Source: Tubiluchus corallicola (lineage: Eukaryota > Priapulida > Priapulimorpha > Priapulimorphida > Tubiluchidae). Taken from it: DNA of 58,090 nucleotides. Shown piece after piece: positions 32,414 through 42,261 of this stretch. The notes under the pieces are model-generated. The model saw only the letters and a list, made by a program, of their open reading frames with translations. It ran no database searches and was not told the DNA's origin. The stretch lies in the NCBI GenBank assembly GCA_030141605.1, contig JAQGDQ010001163.1, positions 1 to 58,090 of the forward strand. The letters are read 5' to 3'. Every line of letters begins with the position of its first letter. The first letter of the stretch is position 1. The position numbers were made by a program, and so were the translations under genes.

Positions 32414-33563
32414 CTGCAATAAAACAAGTGGAAATAAATGTGCAATATTTGATGCAAGAACAGAACATTTTCAACCTTAAAAAGTACCAACAAATCAATT
32501 TGAATGGTATCTTTCTTAGTGCCGACAAATAATTTTGGCACCACGTGCAGGAAGTACCTAAACAAAGCCTTGCCTGACTACACTTTAAAAAAATTATTTA
32601 TTTAAGTAAATAAATAAATAAATAAATAAAATTAATCAAAACTATTAGCAAATTTTAAAAGTTTTTATGATGTCGCTTCGTAATTGCAAAAGATTAAATC
32701 AAATTCTAACTAAACATTTATTAATCAGACATGAATAGGTCGATTAATTGGTTGCTAAATTGCAATCAATATAGAAATAATCAATATGGCTTTCCTGCTT
32801 ATGTCCAGGGAAGCGACTCTGCCTACAATTCAGTTCAGATATAACAACAGCCAGCAAGACTTTCGTCACCCTTAGCTAAGCAGCCTTGAGGTCACAGTGT
32901 ATGTGCTCTAACGACCAAAGTTAAGCAAAACTGAACCTGGTTGGCAAATAAATGAGTAAATATCAGGAAAACTGCTTCTAGGCAACCTCATCTGCTACTG
33001 CCTCCCAGTGTTATTCCATACACGGCATCAGTGTTATATATCGAATGTGCATATATATATATTATATTATATTCTATATTATATATATATATAAACAGCA
33101 GCCTAGTTTCTATTGCATTATTGTGCTGCATCATGTTGAAATGTTTAGTATATAGTTAGGTGATTCTCTTATAGCATTGTCACGATGACATCTTCAAGAT
33201 GGATGCCGGTCTAAATAAATTACACCATAATAGACTAACTGTTTAGTTTCAAAGTGTTCATTAGAAGTTCATTTATAACAATTTGGCACTCCTTTGTCAT
33301 GGAGGTAGCACTCAAAATGGTCTCACTTGTTGTAAGTGCTTGTGGTAAAAACAGAATTTAACTCCGCTCGAGGTCAATTCTTTAAAACTAAGACACCAAA
33401 TTGGCAGTGATGTCCTGATGCAAATACGGTCTCCGTCAATGTGGTGACACCGAGCAGACACCGATCTTTTGAATTTCCTCAAAATGGATAACGATCATTG
33501 ATTATTGTTCAGCATTATCAAGTAATTACGCAATGGGAAACCTTGACAGTATGTGTTGAAATG
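32414..33563. other. Upstream spacer of the POMK exon
   Basis: Contains an AAAT tetranucleotide run (32604-32630), the 5S-like segment listed separately, and a TA palindrome near 33052-33092. Further POMK exons are expected upstream in transcription, but none was recognised before the retrotransposon at 33569. Confidence 0.5.
32897..32981 (+). pseudogene. Decayed 5S rRNA-derived sequence
   Basis: AAAGTTAAGCAAAACTGAAC then CTGGTT aligns with the A-box region of animal 5S rRNA (GAAGCTAAGCA, CCTGGTT). AATGAGTAAATATCAGGAAA aligns position by position with the intermediate element and box C region, mostly by G-to-A and C-to-T changes. The end GCTTCTAGGC parallels the 5S 3' end. It is too decayed to be a gene; a 5S pseudogene or the head of an old 5S-derived SINE fits. 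Confidence 0.45.
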
Positions 33564-33568
33564 CCCAT

Positions 33569-34635
33569 TGTAGTGGTTTGTGGTATTAAAGCTATTATAT
33601 TATAATTGATCTAGGGTTATTTAGTATCAAAGTCTCAAATCCAAATTTACTTACATGTCAGGGTAATTATTTCTACTAATTTCATCACCAAGCGTTTGGG
33701 TTCATGTTGGGGCAATTCTCCTATAGGACTCGATTATTTGACTAAATATAATCATTGAGTTGTTAATCGTAAAAGTGTTTTCACAAACTTTTAAATAGAA
33801 CTATTAAACACCTGGATGTTGTGCGAATCATACAGTATATTATTGAACAAGAACAAAGCAAAGAACAATTGTACATACAGGAGAAAATAATACCTACTGG
33901 GCCCAGATTTAACAAGTAGCAAGGAGTATACTCATGTTTATACGTAGTTCCCGATGGCCGGCTCTTCCAGGATGCACCAAGGACGGTTCACAGTCCCAAA
34001 TCCACGATCCTGTACTGGAATAAGGAGGATGCTCCGCCATGTAGCCGATCCATGAGTTCTGACACGCCACAAGTAGTTTAATCTGGAATCGTAGTCGCAT
34101 CTCTGCGTCTCCTCTACCGCCGAATAGCGTAACCAGGAGGCTGTGGACTCCACCACTATGTAAACACTCCACCAATGCTCCGAAAGTTTCAGAATTCCTC
34201 ACAGGGTGAGTTGTCCAAGAACTCCTCTAAGTGAAGAAGTATGACGAGGCAATTACCTCACTCCTGAGTCGTGCTAGTGCTACGTAAAGGTTGTCGATAC
34301 GTCATTGTGCATTTAACTGTTGTCTCTCACAGAACAACTAAATTTTGCCATTAAGGCCAAAATAAAACTCATAGACAAAACATGTCTCAAAACATATGAC
34401 GAACAGAAGAAAAGTACCAACTATGTCGACCAGGTAAAAACGACCTGGATAGACATCCGTTCAACACAAAACTTGGTACCTGAATGAAGTGGGTAAAAAC
34501 ATTAGCCTAGATAGAATGACCTTGTATATAATGCATAGTGTCCAATGGCTTCTATACTGTTCAAAATCTTATAGTGATGAATGGCCCTGTATATCGGCCA
34601 GTTAGCTAGCGGTCATGCATCACATGGCCGTGACA
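33569..34635 (-). repeat. 3' LTR of the Gmr1-like element
   Basis: 1067 bp. It is the downstream LTR because the element reads on minus. By eye it is identical to the other LTR over roughly 33569-34405 and 34567-34635, with seven differences between 34406 and 34566 (six substitutions and one base of length). The short open frames inside it (for example 33909-34202) are not genes. Confidence 0.95.
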
Positions 34636-34652
34636 CGGCTCCCCCAAAAGGA
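34636..34652 (-). promoter_or_regulatory. Polypurine tract
   Basis: On the minus strand TTTTGGGGGAGCCG ends exactly at the TG of the 3' LTR. Position and purine content fit the plus-strand DNA primer site of an LTR element. Confidence 0.8.
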
Positions 34653-34888
34653 AATTTGTCACAAATTTCAAAAACTGGCAGATTATTTACCATTCAGATT
34701 CATATCATCCATTAGCAAATCAACAAAGTGGAAAAATTACATGTCAACAACATTCCAAAAGGTATTCACAGAAACAAAGATGCTGCTCCTTTAAAAAAAA
34801 TAGAAAAACACTGATTACTGGCAAAACAAATGTGCTCTTCAGTTTGCTTTGCAATAGTAAACTAGCATATTGGCTTACTTTTTGCCTA

Positions 34889-36049
34889 TTATAACCGGCT
34901 AAGGCAATCAGCCACCTTGTTATCTACACCGGCGATGTGTTCAACTGAAAAAGAAAATTCACTTAGAATTAGCGCCCAATGACAGAGATGTCTATTATTT
35001 TTGCGCATCTTGTTCAATGCCAAAAGACTACGCTGGTCTGTTCTCACAACAAACTTTCTTCCTTCAAGATAATAGCGCAATTTGTCCACCGCGTACACCA
35101 CACTCAACAGCTCACACTCTACAATAGAATAACGAGATTCTGTGGGTGTCAATTTTCTACTTATGTATGTTATGGGGACTTCCCCTAGCCCATCTTCTTG
35201 ATCCTGAGATAAAACTGCCCCAATACCAATGAAACTGGCATCAGTGGTGAGTATAAATGTTTTAGTGAAGTCTGGTGAGTGCAAGACTGAATTTGATGTT
35301 AGTGCTTGCTGTAGATGGAGAAAACTTTTCCCACAACTATTTGTACAATCTATTAGAACAGGGGCTGATTTTTCAGTTAATGCATGAAGAGGGGCGGCGA
35401 TGGTACCAAAGTTCGGAATGAATCGCCTATAAAATCCGACCATTCCTAAGAATCGGCGTACCTGACTCTTCGTCACAGGTCTTGGGAAATCGTGGATCTG
35501 TTGCACCTTCTTTGATTGTGGTTTCAGGCGGTTCTTGCCTACAATGTAGCCGAGGAATTGCGTTTCTTGCTGAGCAAAATGGCATTTTGAGGGTTTTATT
35601 GTTAAACCGGCTCTGCGGATACAACTCAATGTAGCCTTTACATGGACTAAATGCTGGTTCCAGTTTGATGACTTGATCAAAACATCATCGATGTATCCTT
35701 TCGAGCAAGAGGATACTGTCTCTAACACTCTGTCAATTAAAGACTGGGCTGTTGTAGCGGCATTCTGGAGACCAAACGGCATGACCAAGAATTCAAACTT
35801 ACCAAATGCTGTCACGAAGGCAGTTAGTGTAATTGATTCTGGAGACATCTCGACCTGCCAATATGCTTTTGCCAAATCTAAAGTAGTAATCCAGACTGCA
35901 TTGTGCAAGTCGTCGATCATGTCATCGGGCCTTGGCATTTGGTAAGGGGAGAATGAAGTACGACTGTTGAGCTTTCGGAAGTCTACACAAAATCTCCACT
36001 GCTGGTCTGGTTTAGGGACTAGAAGCATAGGAGAGGCATACTCTGACTC
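34889..36049 (-). CDS. Reverse transcriptase and RNase H of the Gmr1-like element
   Basis: About 386 codons in one frame, offset from the integrase frame. It opens at ESEYASPMLLVPKPD, the finger region that normally continues without break from the preceding segment, then has WRFCVDFRKLNS, LDLAKAYWQVEM, LVMPFGLQNA and the catalytic box YIDDVLIKS. RNase H follows with TTDASFIGIGAVLSQ, ECELLSVVYAVDKLRYYLEG, RTDQRSLLAL and the C-terminal AGVDNKVADCLSRL. Both domains look complete, with their acidic residues. The break to integrase lies at about 36050, where a base appears to be missing. Unlike standard Ty3 elements nothing follows RNase H except about 240 bp of untranslated sequence and the LTR. 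Confidence 0.9.
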   Translation of the reverse strand, partial: ESEYASPMLLVPKPDQQWRFCVDFRKLNSRTSFSPYQMPRPDDMIDDLHNAVWITTLDLAKAYWQVEMSPESITLTAFVTAFGKFEFLVMPFGLQNAATTAQSLIDRVLETVSSCSKGYIDDVLIKSSNWNQHLVHVKATLSCIRRAGLTIKPSKCHFAQQETQFLGYIVGKNRLKPQSKKVQQIHDFPRPVTKSQVRRFLGMVGFYRRFIPNFGTIAAPLHALTEKSAPVLIDCTNSCGKSFLHLQQALTSNSVLHSPDFTKTFILTTDASFIGIGAVLSQDQEDGLGEVPITYISRKLTPTESRYSIVECELLSVVYAVDKLRYYLEGRKFVVRTDQRSLLALNKMRKNNRHLCHWALILSEFSFSVEHIAGVDNKVADCLSRL

Positions 36050-37419
36050 AGAACGCCCAAGTTCAACATGTCCTGCAGCTCATTCCGTACGATTTCTTTC
36101 CTAGCCTGTGGTAGGCGGTATGGTGCTTGGTGAACAGGCGTAGCATCGACGAGATTGATGTGATGTTGTACTAAAGACGTCCTGCCAGGTAAGTCTGTAA
36201 ACATCTCTTTGAAATTATGGCATACATCACGTAGCTCAGAACAAGCTTGCTCTGTCAGATAAACAGGAAACTCGATATCATTAACGGTCTGTTTTGCACT
36301 GGCAGTTGGTGGAAATGCATAATCCGGGAATCCACAACTGTCAACAAATCCTGAACCGATAGCTGGCTCGTTCAAAGATTCATTCTTGCTAGATTCCAAG
36401 TGCTCTTCTTTGTGTTCATTTTTTGTATTGCTCTGAACATCATCTTCGGAGCACATTGCCCATAAGACAAGCTCTTCCTCACGCTCAACATAAGCTTTGA
36501 GTTTGTTTATATGGAAAATGCGGATGTCACGTCTTCTGCCACGATTTCCTAAATCAATCTTATAATTCCAGTCAGAGATCTTATCCACGACAGTGTATGG
36601 ACCTTTCCAAACTGAGGACATTTTATCACCCTTTGGCAACCGCAAAACAAGCACACGGTCTCCTATTTCAAAACCTCGCTCTTTAGAAATTCTATCATAC
36701 CATTGTTTTTGTGAAATTTTGGCCTCTCGTAAAGACTGATGAGCATCCTCAGTTGCCTGTTCAATGGTATTCACAATACGCGTGACATAGTCATCGACCT
36801 CTTCAAGGTTGGGTGGACGTGTGCAACCCCAACGTTCTTTAAGGATTGCTAGAGGGCCACATATGGGGTACCCAAAGACAAGTTCATTTGGAGAATACTT
36901 CGTTGACTCTTGGGGTACCTCCCGATAAGCATATAGGACAAAGTCCAGTGATTCGTCCCAGGGAAGGTGGGGATGATCAATTAGTAGTCGGCGGATTGAC
37001 GTCTTAAGGGTATCATTATATTTCTCTACCAAACCCTTGGTAGATGGAGAGAACGCTGAAGAATAGATTCCCTTCACCCCAAGTGCTTGCTCTAAATCAC
37101 GAGTGATCTGTGCACGGAACTGAGTTCCACGGTCTGAGAGGATCTCCTTGGGAATTCCGTAACGACAACAAAATTTGAGCAGAGTCTTTATAATTGTTTC
37201 AGCCTCTATATCCGGGATGGCATATGCGTCGGGATACCTTGTGGCATGGTCTACAATTACCAATGCATATTTATTACCAGAAGGTAGACCAATCAAGTCA
37301 ATTCCAATAGTACGAAAAGCTGTGTCAGCGATGTGCAAAGGCTTTAATTTGGCTCTATCAGTCTTACGGACACGAGCGGTCCGTTGGCAAGTAGGGCAAG
37401 ATCGGCAGTATTGTTTAAC
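36019..37419 (-). CDS. Integrase core and C-terminal domain, with start of the RT region
   Basis: Frame open from about 37419 after a frame break. It first supplies the CRSCPTC half of the integrase zinc finger, then the catalytic core with D in IGIDLIGLPSG, D in LSDRGTQF and E in LVEKYNDTLK, which make the DDE triad. A basic C-terminal domain includes GDRVLVLRLPKGDKMSSVWK and FHINKLKAY, with the GPY-like GPYTVV in between. After an acidic linker the frame goes directly into the N-terminal reverse transcriptase segment (FTDLPGRTSLVQHHINL, VHQAPYRLPQARKE), proving integrase precedes reverse transcriptase in the same polyprotein. It ends at a stop at 36019 after the frame break. Confidence 0.9.
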   Translation of the reverse strand, partial: VKQYCRSCPTCQRTARVRKTDRAKLKPLHIADTAFRTIGIDLIGLPSGNKYALVIVDHATRYPDAYAIPDIEAETIIKTLLKFCCRYGIPKEILSDRGTQFRAQITRDLEQALGVKGIYSSAFSPSTKGLVEKYNDTLKTSIRRLLIDHPHLPWDESLDFVLYAYREVPQESTKYSPNELVFGYPICGPLAILKERWGCTRPPNLEEVDDYVTRIVNTIEQATEDAHQSLREAKISQKQWYDRISKERGFEIGDRVLVLRLPKGDKMSSVWKGPYTVVDKISDWNYKIDLGNRGRRRDIRIFHINKLKAYVEREEELVLWAMCSEDDVQSNTKNEHKEEHLESSKNESLNEPAIGSGFVDSCGFPDYAFPPTASAKQTVNDIEFPVYLTEQACSELRDVCHNFKEMFTDLPGRTSLVQHHINLVDATPVHQAPYRLPQARKEIVRNELQDMLNLGVLSQSMPLLCF

Positions 37420-39814
37420 GGAACGTTTTTATGTGGGGCCAAATGTATTCTTGCATGACCCTATTTGTCGTTTTATTGATACCTAAATGGCCTGCAAGCA
37501 AGCCATCGTGTGCAAGTTCAAGTACTTCTTGGCGACGTGGACGGGGCAGAACAAGCAGCTCTCGTGAGACCAAATGTTTGTTTGGCTTACAAAGATAAAA
37601 CAATAGTCCATTGCGTAGGAAATATCCTTTGTCAGCTTTGTAGACGTCATCAGGCTGTAAAGCATGATCAAAAAGGTTACGCAGAGTTATGTCATCTCTC
37701 TGCTCTTTCTCTAATTGTTGAATATTTATTCTCAGCAACTGATCCTCTAGCTGCTGTTCCAAATGTGCCTCATCACCATTAGAGGCTGGCGAACTTAAAG
37801 TTTGTCGCTGTAAAACCATATCTCGATCGGTTTGTGCTTTTAAACGAGCAGCTTGTGCACGAGTCGTAGCAAAAACAGAAGCGGAGGAGGTTTTATCTGT
37901 TTTACAATTGGCTAGGTTAGGCTGTCCTAGACTAACTGCATTGCTTGTATCAACCTTCAGAGCTTGCTGCTGTTTTGTCAGACTTTTGCGTGGTTTGGGG
38001 ATTGGACGCAAAACAGTAAGATCATCATTGCCTAACAAAAAACTGCATGGTAGGTCAGGGTTGGTGCTAACAGTTAACATACCAGAAAAATCTGGTGCCT
38101 CAATTTCTACTTCGGCAAGTTGGCAAGTCATTACCTGACCAGATACGGTCTTGATCTTGCGAGGAGGTTTTTCCAAATATTGATCAGGCCGTACGAAGTG
38201 TGGTTGAATCATGCTGCTTCTTGCTCCAGTGTCTCGCTGTCCCCTAAGCCATTTGCCATTGACTTTGGCTACAAAGCAAAATGGTAAAGTATGATCTGGA
38301 ACATCACTGAAGTCAACTAAATCGGAATCCTCTGATTCATGTGACTGACCAAAGTATTGCTTGCCAGCTGAGTACGGATTCTTCTTGTCACGTGACTCAA
38401 CTGCATTGCGCGATTTACACTCGCTGCGCCTGTGGCCAACTTTCCCACACGAGTAACATCTGATGCCTTTCGCGCTTCCACCACCACCAGTACCACCCTT
38501 ATTCTCACCCGGGTTTCTCTGAGTGGTATGCTGGGTTGACTTAACAAGTTTGGTTGAAGGCAGAAAACTTTTAGCAGAAATGACCTGGTTCGATGCAAGA
38601 AAATGATCTGGTTTCTCAGCCATATCACTAACCGTTTTACATTGCTGCCTTTGAAGCCATGCTGATAAGTCCCGAGGCATGTGGTACAAAGCCTGTTCCA
38701 TCGCCATTGCCTCGAATAAGCCGTCAAATGTGCTAATGCCAGCAGCATCGACGTATTCCTTTAGACCTTTGTCCAGACGTCTAAACATTTGACGATATGT
38801 TTCATCTCTCCGCTTAACTATCGCTCGAAAAATCTCCAAATAAACACCTTCTGACAGAACGTATGCTGAAAGTATAGCTTTGCGAACTATGTCATAGTTC
38901 CGAAGTTCTGTTATGCCGACTTGATGAAAAGCTGCTGCTGCTCTTCCTGACAATGCAGGCCCTAGAGATGCTGCCCATTGAAAGCGTGGTATCTCATTAG
39001 CAGAGGCTGAATGTTCGAAGCGGTCAAGAAATGATTGTATGTCTTCCTCTGCTTCAACAAAGCGCTTCAGCATTTTTAAGCGCTTAGCCTGAGGGAGTGC
39101 AGGACTAGTGGGCAGTCCAGCTGGTGAGCTAGCCCCAAGTTCCAATTCCATTTTCCGTATGTTTAGTTGTGTCATTCGGTGTTCATGGTCCATCTTCATG
39201 GACTGCAGCTGGATGAATAATTGGGCTGCATTATTGTCCAATTTAGATAAGGTTTCAAAAGAAAGATCATGAAAGCTTTCTAAAACCGAAGCTGATGCTT
39301 CATCTGAGGGGGTAGGTTTAGTTAGGGAATCACCGACGGAAAACTTGTGGAAACTGGGTCCTTGTTTAGCCGTAATGGACGTCTCCGTTAGGGCTGCGCT
39401 AGGTTTCATTGCCTTTGGCTTCACACCACCAATTTCCATTCCTTGCCTCATAGATTTGACGTGAGGTGTACCCGTAGGAAATTGCTGACGTTTGTCTTCT
39501 TCTGCTTCCATAAATTCTTCTTCGCTAACACCCGATTGCCCCGGATCCCGAACAGCGCCAAGATTAAGTCCAGAGTCAATATCAGGCATCCCGATATCTG
39601 GATCCTCCCCTGCATCAGCATCGCGGAATCCATCTTCAGACACGCCTGTCTGTTGTAAAAAAGTTGCTGTCTCCTGCAGTATAAGAGTTATTAAATCTTT
39701 ACAGGTAGTTTCAGGCTCAAAAGGAATCGAAAATTGCCTAGCAATTGTTTGTAGTTCCGATTTCCGTAGCTTGGCTAAACCGGCCTGTGTAAGCTTATGT
39801 TGTACTGCAGACAT
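37415..39814 (-). CDS. Gag, protease and integrase zinc-finger half of the Gmr1-like element
   Basis: About 799 codons from the ATG at 39814; the frame runs three codons further but only from TTG. The N-terminus (LRKSELQTIARQF, then CKDLITLIL) resembles a SAP-type helix-turn-helix. A capsid region follows; its C-terminal part (YRQMFRRLDKGLKEYVDAAG, MEQALYHMPRDLSAWLQ) resembles the SCAN domain. Next are a glycine-rich linker, the zinc knuckle CYSCGKVGHRRSEC and the protease with active-site RDTGARSSMI and LPCSFLLGNDDL. After a linker the frame carries the first half of the integrase zinc-binding domain (HDGLLAGHLGINKTTNR) and stops at 37415, in the middle of that domain. Gag and Pol are fused in one frame without a visible frameshift signal. 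Confidence 0.9.
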   Translation of the reverse strand: MSAVQHKLTQAGLAKLRKSELQTIARQFSIPFEPETTCKDLITLILQETATFLQQTGVSEDGFRDADAGEDPDIGMPDIDSGLNLGAVRDPGQSGVSEEEFMEAEEDKRQQFPTGTPHVKSMRQGMEIGGVKPKAMKPSAALTETSITAKQGPSFHKFSVGDSLTKPTPSDEASASVLESFHDLSFETLSKLDNNAAQLFIQLQSMKMDHEHRMTQLNIRKMELELGASSPAGLPTSPALPQAKRLKMLKRFVEAEEDIQSFLDRFEHSASANEIPRFQWAASLGPALSGRAAAAFHQVGITELRNYDIVRKAILSAYVLSEGVYLEIFRAIVKRRDETYRQMFRRLDKGLKEYVDAAGISTFDGLFEAMAMEQALYHMPRDLSAWLQRQQCKTVSDMAEKPDHFLASNQVISAKSFLPSTKLVKSTQHTTQRNPGENKGGTGGGGSAKGIRCYSCGKVGHRRSECKSRNAVESRDKKNPYSAGKQYFGQSHESEDSDLVDFSDVPDHTLPFCFVAKVNGKWLRGQRDTGARSSMIQPHFVRPDQYLEKPPRKIKTVSGQVMTCQLAEVEIEAPDFSGMLTVSTNPDLPCSFLLGNDDLTVLRPIPKPRKSLTKQQQALKVDTSNAVSLGQPNLANCKTDKTSSASVFATTRAQAARLKAQTDRDMVLQRQTLSSPASNGDEAHLEQQLEDQLLRINIQQLEKEQRDDITLRNLFDHALQPDDVYKADKGYFLRNGLLFYLCKPNKHLVSRELLVLPRPRRQEVLELAHDGLLAGHLGINKTTNRVMQEYIWPHIKTFR

Positions 39815-40590
39815 GATAAACAATTTTTATCTATGACAATAGTTATTATTATAATTATGTATCGACGTGAAAAAGTAACACAAAGTTGATTGTAGTAGAT
39901 CCAAATGACTTCTACTATACTTATTTTATTTATTGTATTGCACGCTAGTAATTGCCGTGTATATAGTAATGTTTTGTATTTTAATTTGTCCGGATATTTT
40001 ACTTAACCCCGCAGAATCTGTGTATCTACAAAAACGTAGTATACCAGTTATACAGTCAATGCTCTAAACGCAGCATACGTATATCACGCACAATATGCAC
40101 ACAACAAATCAAGGTTAAACAGTATTCAATCATGCACAGTTTCGAAATGACAGACTCAGCGTAGCATTCTAGCACAGAAAATTTGCACAAAAATAATAAA
40201 CTTACCGATACTATAGCGTAGTAGTGGTTTCACTTGCTATGAACACCAAGGTTGGCCTCCCGCAATAAATTTTTGTCACAATTTTCGACAGCTAGAACGT
40301 TATTGCTTTGTAAACTCAAACTGCACTCGATTATTTACGAATTGAAATACCTGCAAAATATTGTGCGTTAGAAGCAATCATATACACTGTAAACTAAATT
40401 TTAGTGAAAACTTTGTCACAAAATTGTACCGTTATAAGAAGGCTGAAACTCATATAAATTAGTCAACAAGAGATAAATGAGTGATCAACAAGCATGAAAA
40501 CAACGATTAACTCCTATGGTTATCGAAAAGCCATTTTCTCTATGAAAAATAGACCGTTTCCTACATTCTTAGAGAAAAATAAACGCAACA
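39815..40590 (-). other. Untranslated leader of the Gmr1-like element
   Basis: About 0.78 kb between the primer site and the Gag ATG. No frame of note; AT-rich. It would contain the packaging signal in an active element. Confidence 0.7.
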
Positions 40591-40608
40591 AGGACTCTTC
40601 TGACACCA
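40591..40608 (-). promoter_or_regulatory. tRNA-Leu type primer binding site
   Basis: One base inside the 5' LTR, the minus strand reads TGGTGTCAGAAGAGTCC. The first 12 bases complement the 3' end CTTCTGACACCA found in animal tRNA-Leu (CAA and related isoacceptors); the remaining bases match less well. Confidence 0.75.
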
Positions 40609-40609
40609 A

Positions 40610-41675
40610 TGTAGTGGTTTGTGGTATTAAAGCTATTATATTATAATTGATCTAGGGTTATTTAGTATCAAAGTCTCAAATCCAAATTTACTTACATGTC
40701 AGGGTAATTATTTCTACTAATTTCATCACCAAGCGTTTGGGTTCATGTTGGGGCAATTCTCCTATAGGACTCGATTATTTGACTAAATATAATCATTGAG
40801 TTGTTAATCGTAAAAGTGTTTTCACAAACTTTTAAATAGAACTATTAAACACCTGGATGTTGTGCGAATCATACAGTATATTATTGAACAAGAACAAAGC
40901 AAAGAACAATTGTACATACAGGAGAAAATAATACCTACTGGGCCCAGATTTAACAAGTAGCAAGGAGTATACTCATGTTTATACGTAGTTCCCGATGGCC
41001 GGCTCTTCCAGGATGCACCAAGGACGGTTCACAGTCCCAAATCCACGATCCTGTACTGGAATAAGGAGGATGCTCCGCCATGTAGCCGATCCATGAGTTC
41101 TGACACGCCACAAGTAGTTTAATCTGGAATCGTAGTCGCATCTCTGCGTCTCCTCTACCGCCGAATAGCGTAACCAGGAGGCTGTGGACTCCACCACTAT
41201 GTAAACACTCCACCAATGCTCCGAAAGTTTCAGAATTCCTCACAGGGTGAGTTGTCCAAGAACTCCTCTAAGTGAAGAAGTATGACGAGGCAATTACCTC
41301 ACTCCTGAGTCGTGCTAGTGCTACGTAAAGGTTGTCGATACGTCATTGTGCATTTAACTGTTGTCTCTCACAGAACAACTAAATTTTGCCATTAAGGCCA
41401 AAATAAAACTCATAGACAAAACATGTCTCAAAACATATGACGAACAAAAGAAAAGTACCAACTATGTCGACCAGGTAAAAACGACCTGGATAGACATCCG
41501 TTCAACACAAAACTCGGTACCTGAATCAATTGGGTAAAAACATTAGCCTAGACAGAATGACCTTGTATATAATGCATAGTATCCAATGGCTTCTATACTG
41601 TTCAAATCTTATAGTGATGAATGGCCCTGTATATCGGCCAGTTAGCTAGCGGTCATGCATCACATGGCCGTGACA
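40610..41675 (-). repeat. 5' LTR of the Gmr1-like element
   Basis: 1066 bp, upstream LTR in the element's own orientation. The differences from the other LTR all fall at 41447-41606, in the U3 part, about 70-230 bp from the outer edge. CCCAT follows immediately as the target duplication. Confidence 0.95.
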
Positions 41676-41687
41676 CCCATATACTTC

Positions 41688-41706
41688 ACTATATATATAT
41701 ATTGGT

Positions 41707-41756
<50 letters not shown>
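41688..41756. repeat. AT dinucleotide microsatellite at the insertion site
   Basis: Nearly pure TA repeat with one GG interruption, beginning about 8 bp outside the target duplication of the Gmr1-like element. Confidence 0.9.
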
Positions 41757-41758
<2 letters not shown>

Positions 41759-42261
41759 ACCTAAAAATGTCATGAGCCTGTCGAATTTTAACTGCTATTG
41801 AGAAAATAAAATTAAATTGAATTGCTAGCTTTTTAGCCTAGTCTATAGACTGGAGTCTTTCATTTACTTACCTTCTTAATATGTCCTAGTGAAGTCTTAA
41901 ATTTTGTTTTCATTTTCATTATTTGGTGAATTTCCTCGCATCTCAGTAACTTGTGGCACTTTGTCATGTTAGCCAATGAAAAATATCCTCGACGACACAG
42001 CAAAAAATATTCAGTTGCATTAGTCACGTAACTCCATGAACAATGAACCTTGCCTAAAAATATAAAAATGCTACCTTCAGAATTAAGCCTACTACATGTT
42101 TTAATTTTCAAAGCAGCAAAGCATTATGCAATGTTACGTTAATCTTTTGCTGTTTCACACAACAACAAAATTGATTTGTTGTTAACAGTCTAGATAAAGC
42201 CTCTATTAATGTTTTATTACTGCAGTTGAATAAACCAGACTAGGCATTCAAGGAAGTCGTC
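41757..42261. other. Spacer, nothing recognised
   Basis: AT-rich. A minus-strand frame at 41860-42111 has no family resemblance. Confidence 0.5.

Larger units (their letters stand above)
33569..41675 (-). mobile_element. Complete Ty3/gypsy retrotransposon with Gmr1-like domain order
   Basis: An 8.1 kb element bounded by two LTRs (33569-34635 and 40610-41675) that begin TG and end CA. CCCAT flanks both sides (33564-33568 and 41676-41680) as a 5 bp target-site duplication. Read on the minus strand, the order is Gag, protease, integrase, reverse transcriptase, RNase H. Ordinary Ty3/gypsy elements place integrase last; integrase before reverse transcriptase in a Ty3-type polyprotein is the hallmark of the Gmr1-like group, first described in deuterostomes. 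The primer site fits tRNA-Leu. No envelope gene is present. Two single-base frame breaks (near 37417 and 36050) interrupt pol. The nearly identical LTRs indicate a recent insertion. Confidence 0.95.

Noticed and set aside
33909-34202. 97-codon frame found twice (33909-34202 and 40950-41243)
   Set aside because: Lies inside both LTRs of the Gmr1-like element; repeated because the LTRs are repeated, not because it is a gene.
37415-37425. Programmed frameshift between two pol proteins
   Set aside because: The break is in the middle of the integrase zinc finger, with no slippery heptamer recognised; a mutation fits better.
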